This document shows, piece after piece, positions 1-5,925 of a DNA stretch of 5,925 bases (within the stretch, counting starts at the first letter, position 1; every line of letters starts with the position of its first letter). This DNA comes from Gemmatimonadota bacterium (GTDB lineage: Bacteria > Gemmatimonadota > Gemmatimonadetes > Gemmatimonadales > Gemmatimonadaceae): assembly GCA_003131365.1 (NCBI GenBank), contig PKVB01000034.1:34351-40275 (forward strand), written 5' to 3'. The position numbers were made by a program, and so were the translations under genes. The notes beneath the pieces were generated by a model, which was not told where the DNA came from, ran no database searches, and saw only the letters and a list, made by a program, of their open reading frames with translations.

Positions 1-1
1 C

Positions 2-352
2 GTGGCCGAGGGGAGTGTGGAGGGGCGTTTTCCGGTGTGGCGTGACCTCATTGGGGCGGTCTTCGTGGACGCCGGAATCGTTCGCCAGAAGACCAATCCG
101 ACCCTTCCCCGCCAAAGGGCGGCCATAACTCCGGGGGTCGGGGTCCGGTACCATTCTCCTGTAGGCCCGATCCGTGCCGATATAGGCCTCAACCCGGGAT
201 CCACGGAATCCCTCCCGGTTGTAACCGAAAATACCGTTAATGGCCAAACGACGCTGGTCACCCTTCAACAGCACCGAACCTATTCGCCCACAAAGGGTGG
301 GGGGATCCTCAACCGGATCGTCCTCCACCTTTCCATTGGCGAGGCATTCTGA
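2..352 (+). CDS. Omp85-family outer-membrane barrel protein (TamA/BamA-like), C-terminal end only
   Basis: This is the last 116 residues of a protein whose gene starts left of the window; the GTG at base 2 is only the first complete codon, not a believable start. The fragment contains the final beta-strands of an Omp85 barrel. Residues 18-27 (GAVFVDAGIV) match the usual FxDxG strand. Residues 45-66 carry the family's GVGxRYxSPVGPIRxDIGLNP signature. The protein ends in SIGEAF with a terminal phenylalanine, as expected for the C-terminal beta-signal of outer-membrane proteins recognised by the BAM machinery. Members have N-terminal POTRA domains in the periplasm and a 16-strand barrel that inserts other proteins into the outer membrane. 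The next gene is a TamB homologue in the same direction, so TamA is the likelier role, but the POTRA region that would separate TamA from BamA lies outside the window. The family call is firm; the choice of TamA is inferred from context. Confidence 0.9.
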   Translation: MAEGSVEGRFPVWRDLIGAVFVDAGIVRQKTNPTLPRQRAAITPGVGVRYHSPVGPIRADIGLNPGSTESLPVVTENTVNGQTTLVTLQQHRTYSPTKGGGILNRIVLHLSIGEAF

Positions 353-3300
353 CAAATGGTGGTTTCGGCTCATCGCAGTTGTGGTGGTGGTGGTGGTGCT
401 GCTGGTCGGCGCCGCCTATCTGATCACCAATAGCGACTGGGGTCGCGAGCGGGTCCGCCGTTACGTCGAAGGGCTGGTTCAGAGAAACAGCCACGGCCTC
501 GTCCACATAGGCAGCATCACCGGAAATCTCCTTCACGGGGTGACGCTTCACGATGTCGTGATCACCGACAGCGCCCGCGCCCCATTCGTCAAGGCGGACG
601 AGATCTGGGCCAAGTACAGTCTCAACACACTGCGCGGCAAGAAGCTCGAGTTCAACGATGTGAAGCTCGTGCGCCCGGTCATCGTGCTCGACGAGCAGCC
701 CGGCGGAAAATGGAATTACGATCGGATTTTCCCCCGCGACACCGTGACGCAGACCGGCGTGAAAAAGAGCGGATGGGGAACGTGGCTCCGCTTCAGCAAC
801 GTCAGCGTGGTCAACGGCGATCTCACCGTGCGTTCGCCCTGGGATCCCGGAAATCTCACGCCCGCTGAGCGCGCCGACAAAGTTCGAGCTGCCCTCGGGC
901 CGAATGGCAGACTCAAGATTCTCCAGGTCGCCAAGGGTTATCAGAAGGAGTCGAGCTTTCACAGCATCAACGGACTGTTTCCTCTCGTGCGGCTGGAAGA
1001 TCCGGGGTACAAGAGTCGTCTGATCGATGTCGCGGCGCTGAAGATGATCGCCGAGCCTTTCCGTCCACCCGCTGCCGACGTGCGAGGTCTGACCGGCACG
1101 TTCGAGTTCACGGGTGATTCGGTGTGGTGGAAGGGAGCACGCGTGACGTTTCCTGGAACGAAGGCGAGCGGCGATGGCCGCTACTACATCGCATCGGGCG
1201 ACATGCATCTGCGACTCCACGGTGATCCCGTGCATCCAGCCGACATTCGCTGGGCGATGCCCAACCTCCCGGAAGACGGATCCGGAAAGCTCGACTTCGG
1301 TCTCGACTGGACTGGCAACAAGAGTGTGTACCTGGCGCAGAATATGGACGTGACGCTCGAAAAGTCGCACGTGACCGGAAAAATCGAGGCGACCGTGACC
1401 GACACGGTCTCCTACCGCGACGCGAACCTGCGCTTCGCCAATCTCGATACTCGGCTGCTGACGCGTCTCTTCCCGACGATGACATTCCCGCGGCCGCTCA
1501 CGCTGACTGGAAATGCGACGTTCGATGGTGGAGAGCACGCGCTCACGGTGAACGGAGACGTGGTCGTGGACGACCGTCTCTCGGGACGAAGCCACCTCGT
1601 GGCTGTGGGCGTGATGGGATTGTCCAAGGGCGTCTTCACTGCGCGCGATCTCCACGTCCGCATGCTGCCGCTGCAATTGGGACTCGCGAAGGCGATCGCT
1701 CCAACTCTGCGAACAGGCGGTACAGTGACCGGTACGGCCACACTGAACGGTTCGTCGGCAGCGATCATGACTGCGTCGGCTATGGACGTCACCCACGTGG
1801 AGCTCGGTGCGCTCTCGCGCGCCACGGGTCGCGCGGCGATGCGTCCGCGCGGCATTCCGTGGTACGACGTCGACGTTGTGATGCATCCACTGGCTCTCGC
1901 GACGATCGGCCGTTATATGCCGAGCGTCGGGCTGCACGGCAGTGGTAACGGTCCGTTGCGGCTCAAGGGGTTCGAGAACGACCTCGCCATCAACACGCAG
2001 CTCACTTTCCCCGATAGTGGGTTTCTCGACCTGCGCGGAACGATGGATCTGTTCAGCAAGGAGGCCGGCTACAATCTCGATTTCAAGACGAGACAGCTGA
2101 ATGCGAGCACGATCGTAGCGAAGGCGCCAAAGACTTCGATCACCGCGGTGGGTTCGGCGAGCGGGCGCGGGTTCATTCCCGAAACGATGCAGGCGCAGCT
2201 CGTCGCCGACGTGGCCGCATCATCCATCGACACTGTGTCGGTGGACAGCGCGAATGTCAGAGTCGCAGTCGCCAATGGAGTCGCGCGTATCGACACTCTG
2301 GCGGTCGGGCTGCCTCAGGGGCTCATCGAGGCGAAGGGCACGATCGGCATGACCCCGGCGCATACCGGCTCCGTGTCCTACCACGTCGCGATTGATTCTC
2401 TTTCCCGCTTTGCCGGTCTGATCTCGACGGACACGAGCATCGTTCGTCCGCGTCCGGGAATCCTGGCAAACCGGATCGCGAAAGCCAAAGCCGACTCCTC
2501 GCGCATCGCTCGCGCCACAGAGGTCGAGCGCGCAGTAACCGGAATGCAGCTGCCGCGCACTGTCGTGGATACTCCGCAGACCGTGCGCAAGAACGAGCTG
2601 TCAGGATCCATACGTGCGGATGGAGTGGCCACTGGCAGTATCACGGACTTCAGCGCGAAAGGAACCGCCTCCGGCACCAACGTCGTCGCGCGCGGGAACA
2701 CCATCGGCTCATTCACCGCCGATTATGACTGGATCAACGCGCGAACGCCGCAGTCGCAGGTGAGAGTCAACGCGCAGGCGAGAACGGTTCGTGCCGCGGG
2801 GTTTGCCCTCGACAGCGTCGGCGCCAAGCTCACCTATCAGAAACCCGAAGGCACCGTGCAGCTCGTCGTCAACCAGGACAACGCGCGCACCTATTCCGCT
2901 GATGCGGCGTTCACGCTCGACAAGATTCGTAACGCGCTGACGCTGAATACTCTCAAACTGCAGTTCGATACGAGCGTGTGGGCCAGCACTGGCCCCGCGG
3001 CAATACACTGGGGTCAGGCAGGGGCTGACGTGGAGCACCTCGAGCTGCGCAACGGCGTGAAGGGTCGCATCTACGTGAACGGCTTCATGCCGAAGCAGGG
3101 GAACGCCAATCTCGACATCGCGGTCGACAACCTGAATGTGGGCGACGTGATCGCTCTCACACAGAGCGGCTTCAATGCGACGGGTCTGGTCTCGCTCAAC
3201 ATCCACGCGACTGGTACGCTCGACAATCCGCAGTTCAAGGGCGCGTTCGGCGCGACTGATCTCGTCTACAACGGTGGTACCGTGCCCGAGGTGCACGGCA

Positions 3301-4913
3301 ACGTTGATTACGCCAACCAGACATTGACGGGCCGCGCAGAAGCGATGCGCGCCGGCAGTCAGCCCTTCCTGATCGCCGAGGGAACGGTGCCGATCAATCT
3401 GGCGCTCACGGGTGTGACGGGATCGAGATTTCCAGCCGACAGGCAGATCGCGCTCAACATCAACGCCGACAGCCTGCCGCTCAATCTCGTGCCGCAGTTC
3501 GGCGAATACGTTTCCAACATGAAAGGTCAGGCCACCGGCTCGTTCAAGGTTGGCGGAAGCCTGAATCGTCCGCACCTCTCCGGTCAGCTGGCACTTCACC
3601 AGGGCCAGGCGAGGGTGGTCGTCGCGGGGATCAATCTCAACCAGATCGAAGCATCGATTCGGATGCTGGGCGACACGGTCGTGATCGATTCGATTGCCGC
3701 CTACAGCAAGGGTCGCATCGTTCTAACGGGCGGTATCGGCGTTGGTGCGCTCAGCGCGCCGAGCTTCGATCTCAAGCTCCAGACGCAGAACGCGCAGGTT
3801 CTCAACAACCATCGGGGAGAGCTGCGGGTGAGTGCGAATCTCGCGATGACAGGGCCATTCAAGGATGCGCACGTGACGGGCGACGTCCGCATCCGCGAGG
3901 GCTTCCTCTACATCCCTCCGTCGGACAACAAGAATCTCGTCGGCCAGGGCGATCCCGCGATCTTCAACGTGCTGGACACGGCGATCATGGCCGATCGCGA
4001 GCTCTTCCCCACGCAGTCGCCGCTGCTGGCTAATCTGCGCGCGGATGTGACGCTGCGAGTGGATCGCGACGTGTTCGTGCGCTCACTGGAAGCGAACGTC
4101 GAGGTGTACAGCGATGGTGATCTGGCCGTTCACGTGAATCGCGCCAAGGAGACACTCGTGCTGGACGGTGTGCTCCTGAGCGAGCTCGGCGAATACACTT
4201 TCATGACCCGCAGATTCGATATCAAGCGCGGCTCGGCGACATTCATCAATTCCACGGAGCTGAATCCGACGTTGCAGGGAACGGCTCAGTACGTAGTCAA
4301 GCAGCCGAACCGGGAAGCGATCAACATTCAGATCGTTGTTGGCGGGACATTGCATTCGCCCAACATCTCGCTCACCAGCGACGCCCAGCCGCCGATTCCG
4401 CAGAGCGATTTGCTGAGCTATCTCGCGTTCGGACAGTCGTCGTCCTCGCTCGTCCAGCTCGAGGGCTCGGGCCTTACCAACGGAAGTGGTGGCTCGAACC
4501 TCGTTGGTGCCGGTGCCGCGCTCGCGAGCCGTCAGCTCGCGGGCATCGCGCTTGGTGTCATCACCGACCAGGCGGCCGGTCAGGCGGCCCGCTCATTGGG
4601 CGCCGACGTGTTCACGATCACTCCCGCCGACGTGCAGACCGACGTTGGCAATTTTTTGCGCGGAACGCAGTTCGAGTTCGGGAAATACGTGAAGTCGCAC
4701 ACGTTCGTCGCGGTCAATTCACCGCTCGATCCGAAGGCGCTGGTGAGGCCGGGCGTGCAAGTCGTCCATCGGTTCGGCGGTCTGCGCGGATACCGGCTGG
4801 AGACGGGCGTGGACACGCGCTACCTGCTGCGCGAGCCGACGTTGCAGCGCGATCAGACGGTGGCGACTACCAGCGCGTTCGGGGCGTTTCTGATTAGAGA
4901 GTGGCGTTTCTAG
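336..4913 (+). CDS. tamB: TamB-like translocation/assembly module protein (AsmA-like, DUF490/TamB C-terminal domain)
   Basis: This is a complete, very large periplasm-spanning protein, about 1525 residues against roughly 1260 in E. coli TamB. Numbering here is from the TTG at 336. Residues 10-30 form a hydrophobic signal anchor with a run of seven valines. Residues 56-132 show the AsmA/TamB N-terminal pattern (GSITGNLLHGVTLHDVVITD, then GKKLEFNDVKLVRPVIVLDE). The middle is alternating-polarity beta sequence, expected to form a long hydrophobic groove, broken by a charged, probably helical stretch at 709-740. The last 365 or so residues are the TamB domain, with RFDIKRGSATF, then LNPTLQGTAQYVV, DLLSYLAFG (1358-1366), a Gly/Ser-rich linker and a terminal REWRF. 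Known family members pair with TamA and act in outer-membrane protein assembly and lipid transport. The start is uncertain. ATG 240 would overlap the upstream gene by 113 bases and GTG 297 by 56; TTG 336 overlaps by 17 and gives a normal short N-terminus. None has a clear Shine-Dalgarno. Confidence 0.92.
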   Translation: MARHSDKWWFRLIAVVVVVVVLLVGAAYLITNSDWGRERVRRYVEGLVQRNSHGLVHIGSITGNLLHGVTLHDVVITDSARAPFVKADEIWAKYSLNTLRGKKLEFNDVKLVRPVIVLDEQPGGKWNYDRIFPRDTVTQTGVKKSGWGTWLRFSNVSVVNGDLTVRSPWDPGNLTPAERADKVRAALGPNGRLKILQVAKGYQKESSFHSINGLFPLVRLEDPGYKSRLIDVAALKMIAEPFRPPAADVRGLTGTFEFTGDSVWWKGARVTFPGTKASGDGRYYIASGDMHLRLHGDPVHPADIRWAMPNLPEDGSGKLDFGLDWTGNKSVYLAQNMDVTLEKSHVTGKIEATVTDTVSYRDANLRFANLDTRLLTRLFPTMTFPRPLTLTGNATFDGGEHALTVNGDVVVDDRLSGRSHLVAVGVMGLSKGVFTARDLHVRMLPLQLGLAKAIAPTLRTGGTVTGTATLNGSSAAIMTASAMDVTHVELGALSRATGRAAMRPRGIPWYDVDVVMHPLALATIGRYMPSVGLHGSGNGPLRLKGFENDLAINTQLTFPDSGFLDLRGTMDLFSKEAGYNLDFKTRQLNASTIVAKAPKTSITAVGSASGRGFIPETMQAQLVADVAASSIDTVSVDSANVRVAVANGVARIDTLAVGLPQGLIEAKGTIGMTPAHTGSVSYHVAIDSLSRFAGLISTDTSIVRPRPGILANRIAKAKADSSRIARATEVERAVTGMQLPRTVVDTPQTVRKNELSGSIRADGVATGSITDFSAKGTASGTNVVARGNTIGSFTADYDWINARTPQSQVRVNAQARTVRAAGFALDSVGAKLTYQKPEGTVQLVVNQDNARTYSADAAFTLDKIRNALTLNTLKLQFDTSVWASTGPAAIHWGQAGADVEHLELRNGVKGRIYVNGFMPKQGNANLDIAVDNLNVGDVIALTQSGFNATGLVSLNIHATGTLDNPQFKGAFGATDLVYNGGTVPEVHGNVDYANQTLTGRAEAMRAGSQPFLIAEGTVPINLALTGVTGSRFPADRQIALNINADSLPLNLVPQFGEYVSNMKGQATGSFKVGGSLNRPHLSGQLALHQGQARVVVAGINLNQIEASIRMLGDTVVIDSIAAYSKGRIVLTGGIGVGALSAPSFDLKLQTQNAQVLNNHRGELRVSANLAMTGPFKDAHVTGDVRIREGFLYIPPSDNKNLVGQGDPAIFNVLDTAIMADRELFPTQSPLLANLRADVTLRVDRDVFVRSLEANVEVYSDGDLAVHVNRAKETLVLDGVLLSELGEYTFMTRRFDIKRGSATFINSTELNPTLQGTAQYVVKQPNREAINIQIVVGGTLHSPNISLTSDAQPPIPQSDLLSYLAFGQSSSSLVQLEGSGLTNGSGGSNLVGAGAALASRQLAGIALGVITDQAAGQAARSLGADVFTITPADVQTDVGNFLRGTQFEFGKYVKSHTFVAVNSPLDPKALVRPGVQVVHRFGGLRGYRLETGVDTRYLLREPTLQRDQTVATTSAFGAFLIREWRF
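381..398 (+). repeat. (GTG)6 trinucleotide repeat inside the TamB membrane anchor
   Basis: Six perfect tandem GTG triplets lie in codon phase and encode six of the seven consecutive valines of the signal-anchor helix; the codon before is GTT and the next two are CTG. Gain or loss of units would keep the frame and change the length of the hydrophobic helix one residue at a time. Each GTG is also a formal start codon, but starting here would remove part of the membrane anchor. Confidence 0.85.
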
Positions 4914-4972
4914 GGGTTTCGCGCCGCTTTGACCGTCGGCAAGCGTGAATGGATCTGGCGCTTTGTCTCCGC

Positions 4973-5001
4973 CCGCCGGTTTTTGATTTCGCGACCGGCG
5001 G
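4973..5001. terminator. Inverted repeat after tamB, possible terminator or operator
   Basis: CCGCCGGT (4973-4980) and ACCGGCGG (4994-5001) are perfect reverse complements separated by 13 bases, so a transcript could form an 8-bp GC-rich hairpin. It starts 60 bases after the tamB stop and ends 21 bases before the integrase start. No T-run follows the right arm (the next bases are CTGACGTTACG), so it is not a textbook intrinsic terminator. It could be a transcript-end hairpin processed after Rho termination, or a protein-binding site for control of the integrase. The symmetry is directly visible; the function is a guess. Confidence 0.4.
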
Positions 5002-5017
5002 CTGACGTTACGAGCGT

Positions 5018-5022
5018 GAGGA
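5018..5022 (+). promoter_or_regulatory. Shine-Dalgarno-like GAGGA abutting the integrase start
   Basis: GAGGA directly touches the ATG at 5023, leaving no spacer where 5-9 bases is normal, so it may work poorly or not at all. An in-frame TGA at 5017-5019 excludes any earlier start. The next in-frame ATG, GTG or TTG comes only after the N-terminal DNA-binding segment has begun, so ATG 5023 is kept despite the poor site. Confidence 0.35.
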
Positions 5023-5808
5023 ATGCCCGCTCCGCAGCTTCCGTCGATTCCACTCTCTCATCTGACAGCGTCGGCGAATCCCGCCCGGCGTTTTCGACTG
5101 CTCGAGCAGGTACGAAGAACCCTCAGAGCTCGTCATTACAGCAGGCGGACGGAGGTGGCCTACTGCGGTTGGGTCCGGCGATTTGTGCTCTTTCACGGCC
5201 GCCGACACCCAGGCACGATGGGCGAAGAGGAGATCGCGGCGTTTCTCAATCATCTCGCTACGATGCAAAATGTCAGCGCATCGACTCAGAACCAGGCTTT
5301 GCACTCGCTTCTTTTTCTTTATCGGTATGTGCTCAAGCGTGAGCTGGGTCTCGTGCCTGGGCTCGCACCCGCTAAGCGTGGACGGCGCCTGCCTATCGTT
5401 CTGTCCGTAAGTGAGGTCCGTGCGATTCTGTCGCAGATGCGCGGAGTACCGCGGCTGTGTGCGAGCTTGATGTACGGTGGGGGTTTGAGATTGGCCGAGT
5501 GCACGAGTCTGCGAGTAAAGGACATCGATTTTGATCGCGGGGAGATCATGGTGCGCGTCGGGAAGGGCGACAAAGATCGACGCGTCCCGTTGCCGAGACT
5601 GGCTATCCCAGCCCTGAGAGTTCAAATCGAGCGTGTGCGATCTCAATTCGAAAAGGATTTGCGCTCGGGGATTGTGGGGTCCGTGCTGCCGGGCGCGATG
5701 GAAAAAAAGATATCGACTGCCGCGCGCGACTGGTGCTGGCAATACCTGTTTCCGTCATCTCGCGTATACGTGGACCGTGAGGAAGCGCCGGCGTCACCAC
5801 ATCCATGA
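5023..5808 (+). CDS. intI: Integron-type tyrosine recombinase (IntI-like), N-terminal and central part, frame broken near its end
   Basis: This 261-residue reading frame covers most of an integron integrase, whose members normally have about 320-340 residues and catalyse attI x attC and attC x attC recombination. Residues 23-110 are the N-terminal core-binding domain (RARHYSRRTEVAYCGWVRRF, then FLNHLA and LFLYRYVL). Residues 149-170 carry box I (LMYGGGLRLAEC, LRVKDIDF) with catalytic Arg156. GKGDKDRRVPLP follows, with catalytic Lys181; the 25-residue gap between the two equals that of IntI1. Residues 213-244 (LRSGIVGSVLPGAMEKK, DWCWQYLFP) match the extra helix region that separates IntI from XerC/D and phage integrases. 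From about residue 254 the frame runs into unrelated sequence and stops at 5806-5808, while the rest of the enzyme continues in the +1 frame. As written this product lacks the His-x-x-Arg and Tyr residues and should be inactive. ATG 5023 is the only start that keeps the N-terminal domain. Confidence 0.88.
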   Translation: MPAPQLPSIPLSHLTASANPARRFRLLEQVRRTLRARHYSRRTEVAYCGWVRRFVLFHGRRHPGTMGEEEIAAFLNHLATMQNVSASTQNQALHSLLFLYRYVLKRELGLVPGLAPAKRGRRLPIVLSVSEVRAILSQMRGVPRLCASLMYGGGLRLAECTSLRVKDIDFDRGEIMVRVGKGDKDRRVPLPRLAIPALRVQIERVRSQFEKDLRSGIVGSVLPGAMEKKISTAARDWCWQYLFPSSRVYVDREEAPASPHP

Positions 5809-5925
5809 TTCGGCTATCCAACGCGCATTGGCCGAGGCAGTGCGGTCGAGCGGCATTGCGAAGCGGGCGTCGTGCCATTCGCTGCGTCATTCCTTTGCGA
5901 CGCATCTCTTGGAAAGCGGCGTGGA
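5783..5925 (+). pseudogene. intI: C-terminal part of the same IntI-like integrase, in the +1 frame, cut by the window edge
   Basis: Read from 5783 this frame gives KRRRHHIHDSAIQRALAEAV, then SGIAKRASCHSLRHSFATHL and LESGV, which runs off the window. This is the expected continuation of an integron integrase: the RRHH turn, the following helix, and box II with catalytic His (5876-5878) and Arg (5885-5887) in HSLRHSFATHLLESG. The second His/Trp and the nucleophilic Tyr would lie beyond 5925. The frame differs from that of the upstream part by one base. The join falls around 5779-5786, where the usual IntI spacing (about DRxxGxxRRHH) is short, so a deletion of five bases, or equivalently one extra base, fits best. 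A GTG at 5777 could formally start this piece, but it is far more likely the remainder of one broken gene or an assembly error than a separate gene. Confidence 0.82.

Larger units (their letters stand above)
4914..5022. other. Spacer between tamB and the integrase gene
   Basis: This is the only non-coding stretch in the window, 109 bases long. It holds an 8-bp inverted repeat at 4973-5001, listed separately. I see no tRNA, no convincing sigma-70 promoter and no insertion-sequence end. I also find no match to the integron core consensus GTTRRRY on either strand, although this is where attI and its promoters would usually lie, upstream of an integron integrase. The nearest sequence, GTTACGA at 5007-5013, fails two of the consensus positions. 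Confidence 0.6.

Noticed and set aside
309..1937. A 542-residue open frame on the minus strand, with a run of histidines
   Set aside because: It is antisense to tamB in GC-rich DNA. Its composition (very high His/Arg/Glu) is typical of an off-frame reading, the His run is the complement of the GTG repeat, and no domain is recognisable.
2709..3599. A 296-residue open frame on the minus strand
   Set aside because: It is antisense to well-conserved TamB sequence, with Arg/His/Val-rich composition and no recognisable family.
4883..4911. GGCGTTTCT repeated at 4883-4891 and 4903-4911, as a possible target-site duplication or att direct repeat
   Set aside because: Both copies lie mostly in tamB coding sequence for the last strand (GAFL and WRF-stop), and no mobile-element ends lie between them. 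Nine bases in this context can be chance.
4929..4957. TTGACC followed after 17 bases by GATCTG as a promoter for the integrase
   Set aside because: The -35-like box is good but the -10-like box matches TATAAT at only two positions, so it is not distinguishable from chance.
5007..5013. GTTACGA near the integrase start as a possible attI core site
   Set aside because: It does not match GTTRRRY: the fifth base is C and the last is A. No paired binding sites are visible around it.
4929..5342. A 137-residue + strand frame starting in the spacer
   Set aside because: It overlaps the integrase in another frame, is Ser/Arg-rich and carries no recognisable motif.
5703..5709. A AAA AAG slippery heptamer in the integrase frame, as used for -1 frameshifting in dnaX and IS3-type elements
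   Set aside because: The phase is right for a -1 slip, but the -1 frame gives unrelated residues and stops at TGA 5778-5780. IntI homology continues in the original frame past the heptamer to about 5781, and the real continuation is in the +1 frame. The A7 tract therefore does not explain the break.
5008..5742. A 244-residue open frame on the minus strand opposite the integrase
   Set aside because: The + strand here is clearly a tyrosine recombinase with conserved motifs; the antisense product is low in hydrophobic residues and matches nothing I know.

Overview
The window reads as part of a GC-rich diderm (Gram-negative-type) bacterial chromosome. A gene for an outer-membrane barrel of the Omp85 family is followed by a very long TamB gene, a pair that only makes sense in a cell with an outer membrane. 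Base composition, the missing Shine-Dalgarno sequences and the pairing with an IntI-type integrase would suit Gemmatimonadota or a similar soil/sediment phylum. That placement is an inference and is not proven by the sequence.

Layout: everything supported lies on the + strand. (1) Bases 2-352 are the 3' end of a tamA/bamA-like Omp85 gene, cut by the left edge. (2) About 336-4913 is a complete tamB-like gene of about 1525 residues (up to 1557 if an earlier start is used), overlapping the end of the barrel gene. (3) Bases 4914-5022 form a 109-base spacer with one good inverted repeat and no convincing promoter or integron recombination site. (4) Bases 5023 to the right edge hold an integron-type tyrosine recombinase (IntI) gene. 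It changes reading frame near 5779-5786 and is then cut by the edge.

The first two genes probably work together. The Omp85 barrel in the outer membrane and the TamB protein, anchored in the inner membrane and spanning the periplasm, form the translocation and assembly module (TAM). TAM is linked to outer-membrane protein insertion and to phospholipid transport between the membranes. The overlap suggests one transcript and coupled translation. The integrase is functionally unrelated and looks like an accessory insertion next to a housekeeping operon.

I do not see a clearly new multi-gene system. The points most worth a second look are the IntI gene with its frame break and IntI-specific extra segment, the absence of attI or cassettes on the side where they normally lie, the ambiguous start of tamB inside the barrel gene, and a predicted helical insertion in the otherwise beta-rich TamB.
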